Shown in pieces: positions 8,083 to 17,043 of a stretch of DNA of 64,000 bases; position 1 is the stretch's first letter; every line of letters starts with the position of its first letter. This DNA is from Alphaproteobacteria bacterium (lineage in GTDB: Bacteria > Pseudomonadota > Alphaproteobacteria > Micavibrionales > Micavibrionaceae): the NCBI GenBank assembly GCA_030432025.1, contig JAUIIA010000006.1, forward strand, positions 50,791 through 114,790, in the 5' to 3' direction. A program made the position numbers and the translations under genes. The notes under the pieces were generated by a model. It made no database searches and had not been told where the DNA came from. It was given only the letters and a program-made list of their open reading frames with translations.

Positions 8083-8825
8083 CCGTTTTCTCCTGTGATC
8101 TCTTCAGGCTTGAAAACCCCGATCGTCATATCACGCTTTCGCCCATAACCTTTGGTTTTCTCGACCGTAAAGCCGACATCACTCAAACCACGGCGTACCC
8201 CGCCCGCAGCGGTAAATGTTGAAAGCCGTGTTCCCGGTTTACTCAGGCGGGCAACGTTTTTGAAAACTTCGTCCGACCACATATCGGGGTTGGTCGACGG
8301 CTTAAACCCATCCAGAAACCACGCATCCACATCGCCGCTGATTTGCGGCATAGCGGCATTTACATCATCAAACACCAGCGTCAGCATCACGCGCTTATTG
8401 ATCATCACACGGTGAAAACCGGGCGTTACGAACGGATAAACCTTGAGGAGCTTGTTCAAATACCCTTCGAATACTTCTTTCCACGGCTGAAGATGCAGCT
8501 CGATTTCCTCCACATCCAGTGGGAATTTTTCAATCGATATAAAATGCAGCTTTTGATCGGGTGTTGCCGTTTCCTCGAACCGCTTCCACGCCACCAGAAA
8601 ATTCAACCCCGTACCGAAACCTGTCTCGGCGATCGTGAAGTAATCCCGCCCCTGCCAGCCACGTGGCAAACGGTTACCGTCGAGAAACACATACTCGCTT
8701 TCGGCCAAGCCGTCATCGACACTGAAATACACATCATCGAAATGTGCGGAAACGGGTGCGCCTTTTTGCCCGTCGCGGGCGCGCTTTTCCTGTGAATTCC
8801 TGCCAAGCAGTCTTGTACCGAACAT
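8079..8825 (-). CDS. mnmD: tRNA (5-methylaminomethyl-2-thiouridine) methyltransferase, MnmD
   Basis: The 248-residue product matches the methyltransferase half of MnmC: FDDVYFSVDDGLAESEYVFLDGNRLPRGW at the N-terminus (shown in two parts of one conserved block), the SAM-binding FTIAETGFGTGLNFLVAW, then DAWFLDGFKPSTNPDMW, and STFTAAGGVRRGL near the C-terminus. It methylates nm5s2U34 to mnm5s2U34 in tRNAs for Lys, Glu and Gln using S-adenosylmethionine. It is translationally coupled to the FAD domain gene downstream. The normal MnmC domain length suggests a genuinely split system rather than a broken fusion. Confidence 0.9.
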   Translation of the reverse strand: MFGTRLLGRNSQEKRARDGQKGAPVSAHFDDVYFSVDDGLAESEYVFLDGNRLPRGWQGRDYFTIAETGFGTGLNFLVAWKRFEETATPDQKLHFISIEKFPLDVEEIELHLQPWKEVFEGYLNKLLKVYPFVTPGFHRVMINKRVMLTLVFDDVNAAMPQISGDVDAWFLDGFKPSTNPDMWSDEVFKNVARLSKPGTRLSTFTAAGGVRRGLSDVGFTVEKTKGYGRKRDMTIGVFKPEEITGENG

Positions 8826-8873
8826 AGTGTCGTCTATATTAAATGCTGTAATGAATTAAAAGAGTGTAACACT

Positions 8874-10940
8874 ATGACCGACAACCCCCTATTGCAAATA
8901 TCTTCTTTACCCAATTTCGCGCCGCAATTCGAGGCGATCGAAAACGATCACTACATGCCTGCCGTCGAGGAAGCGATCGCGCAAGCGCGGCAGAATTACG
9001 AGGGTATTAAAGCCAATACGGACGAGCCGACCTTCGAGAATACGATCGAGGCCATGGAAAGCGCCGCCGAATTACTGGGGCAAGCAACCAGCGTATTCTA
9101 CAACCAGCTCTCCTGCATGGGTGGTGATGAATTACACGCATTGGCAGAACAGATCGGTCCGGTTTGCTCCAACTTTTCCAGCGACATCATTCTGGACGAA
9201 GAACTATTCGCCCGTGTGAAAGCGGTTTACGACAAGCGTGCAGAGCTGGGCCTGACGACCGAGCAGGAAACCGTGCTTGAGGAAAGCTACAAGGACTTTG
9301 TCCGTGGTGGTGCACTGCTGGACGAAGACAAAAAACAGCGCTTACGCGAAATTAGCGAAGCCCTCTCTACACTCGGCCCCTCTTTCATGAATAACGCGAA
9401 AAAATCAGCCGAGTCCTTCGAGATGATCATCGAGGACGAAGCCGACCTTGCGGGCCTGCCCGACAGCGCCATTGCCGCCGCCAAACATGCCGCCGATGAA
9501 ATGGCCGAGCAGGATGAGAAATATAAAGGTAAATGGCTGTTCACACTGGATTATCCAAGCTACATCCCCTTCGTGCAATATGCGGACAACCGCGAACTGC
9601 GCGAAAAAATGTGGCGCGCCTTCACCAACCGCGCATGGGACGACGACTACGATAACTCTGACAACATCCGCAATATCATCGCGCTAAAAGACGAGCGTGC
9701 GAAGTTGCTCGGCTATGACACGCACGCCGATTACGTGCTGGAACGCCGCATGGCGCAAAAACCTGCGGAAGTTCTGGAGTTTCTCGACAAGCTGAAAGCG
9801 GCTTACAAGCCGGCAGCACTAGAAGACCTCGAGCGTCTCAAGGAATTCGCAACCAGCGAGCACGGCCTGGATGAGCTTAAACCGTGGGATGTCGGATACT
9901 ATTCCGAAAAACTCAAACAAAAGCTGTTTGATTTCTCATCCGAAGATCTGCGCCCCTACTTCCCGCTCGATAAAGTTTTGAGCGGTTGCTTCGAACATTT
10001 CAGCAAGCTGTTCGGCCTTGAATTTAAAAAGGCAGAAAACTACCAGCTCTGGCACAAGGATGTGCAAGCATTCGAGCTGTATGAAAAGGATAGCGGCGAA
10101 TTTGTCGGCACCTTGTATGGCGACTTCTTCCCGCGCAAAGGCAAGAAAGACGGCGCCTGGATGACATCTTACCGCGGACAGGGCCTATATAACGGCAAGG
10201 TCGAACGTCCCGTCATTGCAATCGTATGTAATTTCACAAAACCGACACCCGACCGCCCGTCACTCATTACGCATGGCGAGGTTCTGACCCTGTTCCATGA
10301 AATGGGTCACGCCATTCACGGCCTGTTGTCCAAAGTGACCTATCGCTCCGTCTCCGGCACATCGGTGCTGTGGGACTTCGTTGAGCTACCGTCGCAGGTG
10401 CAGGAAAACTGGTGCTATGAGAAAGAGACGCTTGATCTGGTTTCCGGTCATTTTGAAACAGGCGAGAAAATCCCTGAAGAGCTGATCGAAAAAGTCCGCA
10501 AAGCCAAAAACTTCATGGCGGGCTGGGGCGGTTTGCGTCAGGTCAATTTCGGCTATCTGGACATCGCCTATCACACCGTCGACCCAAGCAGCATCGGCGA
10601 CATCGGCGAATTCGAAGATGAATACACCAAGGATACATCCCTGTTCCCGCGCATGGGCGGGCCATTTTCCTCCAGCTTCGCGCATATTTTCGCAGGCGGA
10701 TATTCGGCAGGCTATTACAGCTATAAATGGGCAGAAGTTCTAGACGCGGACACGTTCGAGCTGTTCCTTGAAAAAGGACTGTACGACACAGCCACAGCCG
10801 ATGCGTATAAGGAACACATCCTGTCCAAAGGCGGATCACAACATCCGAGCATCCTTTACCGCAATTTCCGCGGCCGCGATGCCGACCCCGATGCACTGCT
10901 TCGCCGTGAAGACCTGCTGGGCGGTAAAAAGGCCGCTTGA
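8874..10940 (+). CDS. M3 family zinc oligopeptidase (oligopeptidase A/Dcp type)
   Basis: The 688-residue cytosolic metallopeptidase degrades short peptides, including released signal peptides. The zinc motif HEMGH is at residues 475-479, in the context TLFHEMGHAIHGLLS. The third zinc ligand region (SGTSVLWDFVELPSQ) follows, and the C-terminal FAHIFAGGYSAGYYSYKWAEVL block is closest to oligopeptidase A (PrlC), while the N-terminus resembles Dcp. Length is normal for the family. The downstream lipoprotein gene starts inside its stop codon (TGATG), so the two are cotranscribed. Confidence 0.94.
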   Translation: MTDNPLLQISSLPNFAPQFEAIENDHYMPAVEEAIAQARQNYEGIKANTDEPTFENTIEAMESAAELLGQATSVFYNQLSCMGGDELHALAEQIGPVCSNFSSDIILDEELFARVKAVYDKRAELGLTTEQETVLEESYKDFVRGGALLDEDKKQRLREISEALSTLGPSFMNNAKKSAESFEMIIEDEADLAGLPDSAIAAAKHAADEMAEQDEKYKGKWLFTLDYPSYIPFVQYADNRELREKMWRAFTNRAWDDDYDNSDNIRNIIALKDERAKLLGYDTHADYVLERRMAQKPAEVLEFLDKLKAAYKPAALEDLERLKEFATSEHGLDELKPWDVGYYSEKLKQKLFDFSSEDLRPYFPLDKVLSGCFEHFSKLFGLEFKKAENYQLWHKDVQAFELYEKDSGEFVGTLYGDFFPRKGKKDGAWMTSYRGQGLYNGKVERPVIAIVCNFTKPTPDRPSLITHGEVLTLFHEMGHAIHGLLSKVTYRSVSGTSVLWDFVELPSQVQENWCYEKETLDLVSGHFETGEKIPEELIEKVRKAKNFMAGWGGLRQVNFGYLDIAYHTVDPSSIGDIGEFEDEYTKDTSLFPRMGGPFSSSFAHIFAGGYSAGYYSYKWAEVLDADTFELFLEKGLYDTATADAYKEHILSKGGSQHPSILYRNFRGRDADPDALLRREDLLGGKKAA

Positions 10941-11371
10941 TGCGTTTGCTGGCGACATTGTCCCTGCTTTTCTTAGGTGCGTGCAATACCGCGCCCATGA
11001 CAAACATCGAAACCCCAAAATTCATCGAAACCTTTAAGGTGGCAGATGAGGCTAACAAGAGCGAACTTATAAAAGTTATAGCGGCAGAAGCCTATTTGTA
11101 TAAATGTTGTGGTGATGCCGAGCAAATAACCGAACTACTAGAAGGCAACGGGTTTAAGGTAAGAGTCATAAGCCGCACTAGCGACCCGCATATTTTTGAA
11201 GATGCCGCACGAGAACTAAACCTGAAAAACGATGATGTTTTTATAATTTCTGGTGTCCGCAACCTTACCTTTTTCACACTAGATCCAAAGCGGTATGAAG
11301 TAAGAACCACGCTTAACGCAAATGGGATATCTTCAGCCTCCGCTTACATCAGGAAACCACCTGTACCCTAA
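10940..11371 (+). CDS. small lipoprotein of unknown function
   Basis: The 143-residue product starts at ATG 10940, overlapping the peptidase stop codon (TGATG). A TTG three bases earlier is also in frame. The N-terminus is a lipoprotein signal with lipobox FLGAC, giving a lipidated Cys near residue 16. The rest alternates helix and strand, has a CC pair (YLYKCCGD) and no recognised domain. The 3' half is more AT-rich than the peptidase gene, hinting at a faster-evolving or acquired gene. It is probably exported and membrane-anchored. Confidence 0.62.
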   Translation: MRLLATLSLLFLGACNTAPMTNIETPKFIETFKVADEANKSELIKVIAAEAYLYKCCGDAEQITELLEGNGFKVRVISRTSDPHIFEDAARELNLKNDDVFIISGVRNLTFFTLDPKRYEVRTTLNANGISSASAYIRKPPVP

Positions 11372-11839
11372 ATCTCTTTTTCACAAGCTTTTGAAAACGA
11401 TTAGACATGAAAAGCGAAGCCTACAAAACGTAAGTGCGTGACGAGCAACAACACTCAAAGCAAAAGATTGTAGAAAGAAAAGAAGCCTGGAGCTAGGCTC
11501 CAGACTTCAGGCGTGTGTGGGGTTCCAAGTTACGCTACGGGCCAATGCGGAACTAGACACTGGCCTCGATCATTACACTCACGACATCGCTTTTGGGGGA
11601 GAACAGCTCAAGGGGGTGAGCTATTTTAAACAAGCAATGGCGCTCAAGCGCGTAATAATTCCGTTCTCCGATCTACATAATAAAGATAACTTACTCACTA
11701 TTTGGAGAGAGCGTGAATAAATTATGCATTTTTATGCTTATTTTCTGTAATTTAGGGGTGTTGTAACAAGCGTTATTCATAATGTCAAACAAAAAAGCGA
11801 CACTAATTTTAGACAATTCTAAAATATGGTGAGGGGGCG
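11372..11839. other. intergenic stretch without a supported gene
   Basis: This AT-rich gap of 468 bp lies between convergent genes. It holds a perfect 7-bp hairpin (11487-11503, CTGGAGC-TAG-GCTCCAG) without a T tract, and an AT-only 8-bp hairpin (11806-11825) just before the end of the minus-strand gene. A GTG-initiated frame at 11517-11720 would encode 67 residues with no recognised domain and no ribosome site, so I do not call it a gene. It may be a decayed remnant. Confidence 0.5.
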
Positions 11840-12742
11840 CTAGAACAGCTCTGCGAGCATGCAGCGGGCGGAACCGCCACCATACTGTTCCAATGTATCA
11901 AGCGGTGCGAACAGTAATTTTTCAAAATGTTCATGACACATTTCGATTTGACGCTCGTCCATCGCGCCGAGAGCTTTTTTGGACAGAACCAGCATTTTCT
12001 CATTTTGCGGTCCGCGAACTTCCAGAGCATTGCCGCAGAAATTACGCAATTGCTCGTTATTAAACTCAATAACCTCATGATCCTTGCGCAAAGCAGATAG
12101 CACACGCTGCCGGTCATCCTCAGCTATGCATTCTGTGCATAACCCGGCCACAGTCGTCCCGATCCACATCACACAATCAGTATGATAAACGGGAATCCCC
12201 TTGTGGCTCTTGGTTTTGAATAGATGCAGATCATACCCCATATACTCGGCCCATTTGCGAGCCAAGCTCTCATCGGTACGGGCGGATAGAGCCGCAAAAC
12301 ATTTATCATTCACTCTGTCAGAAACGATGCTGGCCGTGCTTTCCAGCGATAAATCAAAATCTTCGTATTTCGTCCAGTCAATCAATTCCTTATGCATTTT
12401 ACCCAGAAGCTTGACCAGAGCGGGCTCACGCTCGTCACGGCGGTTCTGGTTCAACATCGGGCAAAGCATCAAGCGCCGGTCAGGCAGAGAGAAAAACCAA
12501 TTCGGAAAAACCATATCGGGACTGGTCGCCAAGCCTTTGGCGCTTGTCACATTCACACCGTTTTCAACCAGAAGGTCGCGCAAACCGCGGAATTCCTGTA
12601 CCGCCCGGCGGGTGATTTCCTCTTTATCCTCCATGCTATCAACTTGATAGGCATTGGTTTCCATCGTTTCCGGATTAGCGTAAAAGCTGGCGGGTTCGAT
12701 CATGAGAACATGATTGGTCGATTGCGGAACAGAACGAGTCAT
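11840..12742 (-). CDS. ctlX: arginine deiminase-related hydrolase, CtlX type (citrulline-utilisation hydrolase)
   Basis: The 300-residue product belongs to the amidinotransferase/deiminase fold family. Signatures in order are PASFYANPETMETNAYQ near the N-terminus, the SPDMVFPNWFFSLPD block, LESTASIVSDR, PVYHTDCVMWIGT, FCGNALEVRG, and the C-terminal catalytic-Cys motif GGGSARCMLAEL. These are the landmarks of CtlX proteins, predicted to act on citrulline or a related guanidino/ureido compound. The nucleophile is the Cys of GSARC. It is a single-gene unit, and substrate assignment rests on family annotation only. Confidence 0.85.
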   Translation of the reverse strand: MTRSVPQSTNHVLMIEPASFYANPETMETNAYQVDSMEDKEEITRRAVQEFRGLRDLLVENGVNVTSAKGLATSPDMVFPNWFFSLPDRRLMLCPMLNQNRRDEREPALVKLLGKMHKELIDWTKYEDFDLSLESTASIVSDRVNDKCFAALSARTDESLARKWAEYMGYDLHLFKTKSHKGIPVYHTDCVMWIGTTVAGLCTECIAEDDRQRVLSALRKDHEVIEFNNEQLRNFCGNALEVRGPQNEKMLVLSKKALGAMDERQIEMCHEHFEKLLFAPLDTLEQYGGGSARCMLAELF

Positions 12743-12795
12743 AGATGTGCTTTTTTCAGACGTGAAATTGTTTGAAACCTCACACCCAGAATAGC

Positions 12796-12834
12796 AAAAA
12801 AGCCCGAATATGGCAGATCATTCAGGCTTTTTTG
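12796..12834 (-). terminator. Rho-independent terminator after the 12875-13198 gene
   Basis: An inverted repeat (AAAAAAGCCCGAAT ... ATTCAGGCTTTTTT) forms a stem of about 12 bp with one G-U wobble and ends in a T run on the minus strand. It lies about 40 bp past the stop of the minus-strand hypothetical gene. The A run on the other side means it could also work on the plus strand. Confidence 0.8.
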
Positions 12835-12874
12835 ACGATGAAAGCGGTTAATAAGTCCCTCAAGGAACTGGCTC

Positions 12875-13198
12875 TTAAGCCATTGCCATTGGCAAACGGG
12901 AACCCATTTTGCTTTCAATCATATTAATGGCTTTATGGGTCATAGGCGCGGAATACCCTGCTTTTTTGAGGTTTTCCTGACGCTTGACCAAATAGGATGC
13001 ACCGATGGCAAAACTATCCGTTTTGAATTTATCGAAGCAACTCTTGTCACCCTTGTCCTTAACGAAAAAGACGGCCTTATAGCCTGTTGGGTCTTCTTGA
13101 CGGTCACATGGTTCAACATGGACCTGGTTAATATTCGATTCCCAGTTCTTTGACGTTAATGTCCGACTCAATACAGATTTTATGCTTGTCATTGACAT
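12875..13198 (-). CDS. hypothetical protein
   Basis: The product is 107 residues from ATG 13198, which has AAGGAG with 6-bp spacing. An upstream ATG at 13219 has its AAGGAG too close (about 2 bp). It is basic and soluble, with two Cys (EPCDRQEDPTGY and KSCFDKFKTDSF), a central beta-like segment YKAVFFVKDKG, and a helical C-terminus. No known domain was recognised. A clear terminator follows, and a 127-bp gap separates it from the cheD-like gene, so it may have its own promoter. Confidence 0.68.
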   Translation of the reverse strand: MSMTSIKSVLSRTLTSKNWESNINQVHVEPCDRQEDPTGYKAVFFVKDKGDKSCFDKFKTDSFAIGASYLVKRQENLKKAGYSAPMTHKAINMIESKMGSRLPMAMA

Positions 13199-13325
13199 TA
13201 TTGGCTCCTTCTTCCTCATCTCTCCTTTAAGGAATGAATAAATTATGCAGCAAGAAGGTTTTGTGTCAACAAAAAACGGGAAAAATCGTTATATTACAAT
13301 AAACTAAAACATGATATGCAATAGC

Positions 13326-13949
13326 TTAGTCACTAGTTGTAATATTTTGGTTAAAATCGCGCTCGAGCTGTTCCATGGCTTTGAAGTCATCCTGCCTTTT
13401 CAGCAGTCTGCGCACCGCTCGGCCGGTCGTAGGAAAGAAATGAACGCGGCGAATAAACGGGCCGCCAACATCGGCATTAACTACCTGTAATCCCTTACGA
13501 AACAGGTATTCCTGCACGAAAACTGTATTCTTAAGCCCTTTATCGGCATCATCGCCATCGCGAATCACACCACCGAACAGGCGAATGCGGATGCGGTTCT
13601 TGCCCGCGCCGCGTGACTTCATCTCCTGAATAGCTTGCTCCAGCGGGTAGAAGGCCTTTTCGACGATTTTCTGATCGGCTTTATCCAGAAACGGAAAACT
13701 GTCCAGAACGGCATCGGGCAACACGATATAACTCATTAGCCCCAGATTAAGCTCCTGATCATAACAAGTCAGCAAGACGCCGGCACCGACAGTCGCGACC
13801 AGCATCTCGTCCTCACTGTCCGTACAGCAAACCTCACCGGGCTTTACTGACAACGGTGACGCCTCGAACTGGGCGTTGAAATATTCTTCGACACCGACTG
13901 AACGACGTTCCTCTTGCGGCTCCGAAGGTGCACTGACTTCTGTATTCAT
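13326..13949 (-). CDS. CheD-family protein lacking catalytic residues (predicted pseudoenzyme)
   Basis: The 207-residue product has the CheD chemoreceptor deamidase fold: a core from about residue 35, the IRIRLFGGVI block, the VFVQEYLFRKGLQVVNADVGG block and the C-terminal RRVHFFPTTGRAVRRLL motif. Active CheD has GSC with the nucleophile Cys and a His 17 residues later (GGxxH). Here the matching positions read GAG and LMSY, so both Cys and His are lost while the spacing is kept. It sits alone, 34 bp after fcl, without other chemotaxis genes. It may bind receptors, CheC-like partners or another target without deamidating. The fold call is firm; the loss of activity is inferred. Confidence 0.85.
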   Translation of the reverse strand: MNTEVSAPSEPQEERRSVGVEEYFNAQFEASPLSVKPGEVCCTDSEDEMLVATVGAGVLLTCYDQELNLGLMSYIVLPDAVLDSFPFLDKADQKIVEKAFYPLEQAIQEMKSRGAGKNRIRIRLFGGVIRDGDDADKGLKNTVFVQEYLFRKGLQVVNADVGGPFIRRVHFFPTTGRAVRRLLKRQDDFKAMEQLERDFNQNITTSD

Positions 13950-13983
13950 GACTTTAGTCTATCAAATATATGTTTAAGATTTT

Positions 13984-14961
13984 TTACAGCGTAGCCTTAT
14001 TTATACTGCTGTTTTGTTTCAAAAACCATTCATAAGTTTTTTCTAATCCATCAGGCAGCTTGGTTTGCGGTATCCAGCCCGCTGCTTTTATGCGGTCACT
14101 ATTCATCAGCTTGCGAAAAACACCATCAGGTTTTGAGGCATCAAAGCGCAGCTCCCCGTCAAAACCGACAGCAGTGGCGATTTGGGCCGCAAGCTCCTTG
14201 ATCGTTACATCCGCACCCGCACCGATATTCAATATCTCGTCCGAGGAGTAGTTTTTAAGCGTAAAAACCAGCGCATCCGCCAGATCATCAACATAAAGAA
14301 ACTCGCGCAACGGGTTACCGCTACCCCAGACATCTATCGCGCCTTCCCCCTGCACTTTCGCAAGGTGGCATTTCAACATGAGCGCAGGAATAACGTGAGA
14401 GGTCATCTCGTCAAACAAATCGCCCGGGCCATATAAGTTACAGGGCATAACCGCGCAATAATCACGCCCGTATTGCTTACGGTAAGACTGGCAAAGCTTA
14501 ATGCCCGCAATCTTCGCCACCGCATAGGCTTCGTTTGTCGGCTCCAACGGCGCTGACAGCAAGGCACCCTCCTCAATCGGCTGCGGTGCTTCTTTCGGGT
14601 AAATGCAGGACGAACCGAGGAACAGCAACTTCTCCACTTCGCACAAATGCGCGGCATGAATGACGTTGGCCTCGATCATCAGGTTGTCATACAGAAATTC
14701 GGCCGGATTACGGTCATTGGCCAGAATGCCGCCGACACGGGCCGCCGCCAAAATAACCATATCGGGCTTGTTGGCATGCACCCATTTCAGGGTCTCTTTC
14801 TGATTACGCAGATCCAGATCGCCATGCAAAACAGTCAGAATCTCGCAACCCTCCTCCTGCAATCGACGCACGACAGCCGAGCCGACAAGGCCTGTATGCC
14901 CCGCAACCCATATACGCTTACCGTTTAGATTAAGGGGAGTATCTAGCCAGCTTTCAGCCAT
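13984..14961 (-). CDS. fcl: GDP-L-fucose synthase
   Basis: The 325-residue short-chain dehydrogenase/reductase of the extended type acts as epimerase-reductase, converting GDP-4-keto-6-deoxymannose to GDP-L-fucose with NADPH. The Rossmann motif GHTGLVGSAVVRRL is at about residues 21-34, the catalytic triad region includes GSSCIYPKEAPQP, and the YxxxK motif is AYAVAKIAG. Its start lies 19 bp inside the end of gmd, which makes its substrate, so the two are a coupled pair. The sugar is most likely used in a surface polysaccharide. Confidence 0.94.
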   Translation of the reverse strand: MAESWLDTPLNLNGKRIWVAGHTGLVGSAVVRRLQEEGCEILTVLHGDLDLRNQKETLKWVHANKPDMVILAAARVGGILANDRNPAEFLYDNLMIEANVIHAAHLCEVEKLLFLGSSCIYPKEAPQPIEEGALLSAPLEPTNEAYAVAKIAGIKLCQSYRKQYGRDYCAVMPCNLYGPGDLFDEMTSHVIPALMLKCHLAKVQGEGAIDVWGSGNPLREFLYVDDLADALVFTLKNYSSDEILNIGAGADVTIKELAAQIATAVGFDGELRFDASKPDGVFRKLMNSDRIKAAGWIPQTKLPDGLEKTYEWFLKQNSSINKATL

Positions 14962-16007
14962 GTATTTGAACCGTCCTTGGGCAGTTGCCGTTCTTCATTA
15001 ATCATCATACCAATCAGGGCCTCGAAGTCCGTCTCCGGTGCCCAGCCAAGTGTTTTCGCGGCCTTCGACGCGTCCCCCAGCAGGTGGTTCACTTCCAGCG
15101 GACGGAACAACGCTTCATCAATGTCTACCATCACGCGGCCCGTATTCGCATCTATACCCTGCTCTTCGACGCCCTCGCCTTCCCATTCGATCTCGACACC
15201 GATATAGGCAAAAGCACGTTCAACGAATGTACGCACGCTGTGCGCATCGCCGGATGAAAGCACGAAATCATCGGCAACCTTGTGCCGGAGCATCAGCCAC
15301 ATCCCTTCGACAAAATCACCCGCAAAACCCCAATCGCGGATCGCATCCAGATTACCAAGCTTCATCGGCTCGGTGCGTCCTTGCTCGAACTCAACAACGG
15401 CACGGGCGATTTTACGGGTAACGAAATCCTCCCCACGCAGCGGGCTTTCATGGTTAAATAAAATACCGTTACAGACAAACAGCCCGTAAGCCTCGCGATA
15501 TGTACGTGCAAGATGATACGCTGCCAGCTTCGCCACACCATAGGGGCTGCACGGCATCATCGGGCTGGCTTCATTTTGTGGCGGCGGCGTGGAGCCGAAC
15601 ATTTCGGAAGAGGACGCCTGATAAATCCTGACTGACTTCTCCATACCCAGAATACGCACAGCCTCCAATATATTCAGCGTGCCGTTTGTATTGATATCCA
15701 GCGTCGATGCAGGGGTTTGAAAACTGACATGCACCTGGGACAGCGCGGCCAGATTATAAATCTCGTCAGGTTCGATCTTTTTGATCAGCGATGTCACCGC
15801 ATTCGCATCCGTTATATCCCCCAGATGCAAGGTCAGATTTTTGTGATCCAGACGTAGCGCATTAATGCGGCTTTTGCCCTCATACGGTTCATGCGCACTG
15901 TCCCAGCGGATCAGGCCATGAACGTTGTACCCTTTACCCAACAGAAATCGGGCAAGATACGCACCGTCCTGTCCGGCGATACCTGTGATGAAAGCGGTTT
16001 TCGTCAT
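14943..16007 (-). CDS. gmd: GDP-mannose 4,6-dehydratase
   Basis: The product makes GDP-4-keto-6-deoxy-D-mannose from GDP-mannose. It has the NADP-binding FITGIAGQDGAYLARFLL at the N-terminus, the substrate region SSSEMFGSTPPPQNEASP and the catalytic YGVAK. I prefer ATG 16007 (MTKTAFITG); a TTG three codons earlier at 16016 is also in frame. About 354 residues is the usual length. The downstream fcl gene overlaps it by 19 bp. It belongs to the minus-strand nucleotide-sugar run that includes the UDP-GlcA epimerase. Confidence 0.94.
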   Translation of the reverse strand: MTKTAFITGIAGQDGAYLARFLLGKGYNVHGLIRWDSAHEPYEGKSRINALRLDHKNLTLHLGDITDANAVTSLIKKIEPDEIYNLAALSQVHVSFQTPASTLDINTNGTLNILEAVRILGMEKSVRIYQASSSEMFGSTPPPQNEASPMMPCSPYGVAKLAAYHLARTYREAYGLFVCNGILFNHESPLRGEDFVTRKIARAVVEFEQGRTEPMKLGNLDAIRDWGFAGDFVEGMWLMLRHKVADDFVLSSGDAHSVRTFVERAFAYIGVEIEWEGEGVEEQGIDANTGRVMVDIDEALFRPLEVNHLLGDASKAAKTLGWAPETDFEALIGMMINEERQLPKDGSNTWLKAG

Positions 16008-16059
16008 AACCGCCAAGATGAACTATTCCATAAAAATTGTAAAGTTCTTGAGGGGCAAG

Positions 16060-17037
16060 CTATTCGGCCGCGCCGCGCATAGCTTCCAGCTTCGCCAGAC
16101 GCTTGGCTTCGGACTCTGCCCTGTCCTCGTAACCGAACGGCTTGTATTCGTAGTCAGGTGCAAGTTCCTGCTTTTTCTTCACACTCAAGAAAGGCCAGAT
16201 CAGCTGATACCAGAATTTTTCCGGCATATAATCGCTCATACCAATATCTGCAGGCGGACGGTACTCAGCGTGATAGAACGTCCCGAACACATGGTCCCAG
16301 ATCATCACATTCTCGCAGTAATTGCGGTTCCCCTCGAACAATTCACGGGAATGATGCCAGCGATGCAGCGACGGTGTGTTGAAAATATAGTTCAACGGGC
16401 CAAAGCGCATCTCGACATTGCAATGGGTCAGCATGCCGATAAAGGCGGTAATGACGGTCAGCCACTGCACCACTTCCATCGGCGCCCCCAGCGGCAATAA
16501 AATCATCAGGCCGATAATGATGCTCGCCAGACTATCAATAAAATGAAAACGGCCCGTGTTCAAAAACCACAACTTGGTAACCGAATGATGAACCGCATGA
16601 AAACGCCACATAAAGGCCGTCGTATGGCCGAGACGATGCACCCAGTACAACCCGAATTCAGCCAGTGTCACGCCCATCATAACCTGCAACCACATCGGCC
16701 ATTCACGCGGCCATATACCGAAACCCGGCTCGGATGCGGGGGTGATAAATTCAGCCAGACCGATCACACCACTGAACATGAACAAAAGCTGTACACTGCC
16801 CTTGCTAGACAATGTATGCATAATAGAGGCAAAGTTCTGCCCGTCAGGCTTCAGCCACTCACGTTCATGCGGCATCCATTTTTCGAGAAAAAACAGAGAC
16901 ACAATCAAAAACATGTAGCAGATATTGAAGGTGATAATCGGATAGCCCGCCGCAAACCCGTAAGCTGTGCCGACCATACAAATGGTCATCAGGGCGGGCC
17001 ATAAAATCCATGACAGAATGTAACGAATGCGATCCAT
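16060..17037 (-). CDS. sterol desaturase/fatty acid hydroxylase family membrane protein
   Basis: The 325-residue integral membrane di-iron enzyme has the histidine clusters of the family in order: HRLGH (about residue 136), HAVHH (about 149) and HRWHH (about 229), which bind the metal pair. It has about five hydrophobic segments. The family hydroxylates or desaturates lipids such as sterols, fatty acids or carotenoids. It is embedded between the UDP-GlcA epimerase (6 bp upstream) and gmd (about 50 bp downstream), so a role in modifying an envelope lipid is plausible. The substrate is unknown. Confidence 0.86.
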   Translation of the reverse strand: MDRIRYILSWILWPALMTICMVGTAYGFAAGYPIITFNICYMFLIVSLFFLEKWMPHEREWLKPDGQNFASIMHTLSSKGSVQLLFMFSGVIGLAEFITPASEPGFGIWPREWPMWLQVMMGVTLAEFGLYWVHRLGHTTAFMWRFHAVHHSVTKLWFLNTGRFHFIDSLASIIIGLMILLPLGAPMEVVQWLTVITAFIGMLTHCNVEMRFGPLNYIFNTPSLHRWHHSRELFEGNRNYCENVMIWDHVFGTFYHAEYRPPADIGMSDYMPEKFWYQLIWPFLSVKKKQELAPDYEYKPFGYEDRAESEAKRLAKLEAMRGAAE

Positions 17038-17043
17038 AAACGA

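Noticed and set aside
11517..11720. 67-residue frame starting with GTG
   Set aside because: No ribosome site, no recognised domain and a weak start. Described only as part of the gap.
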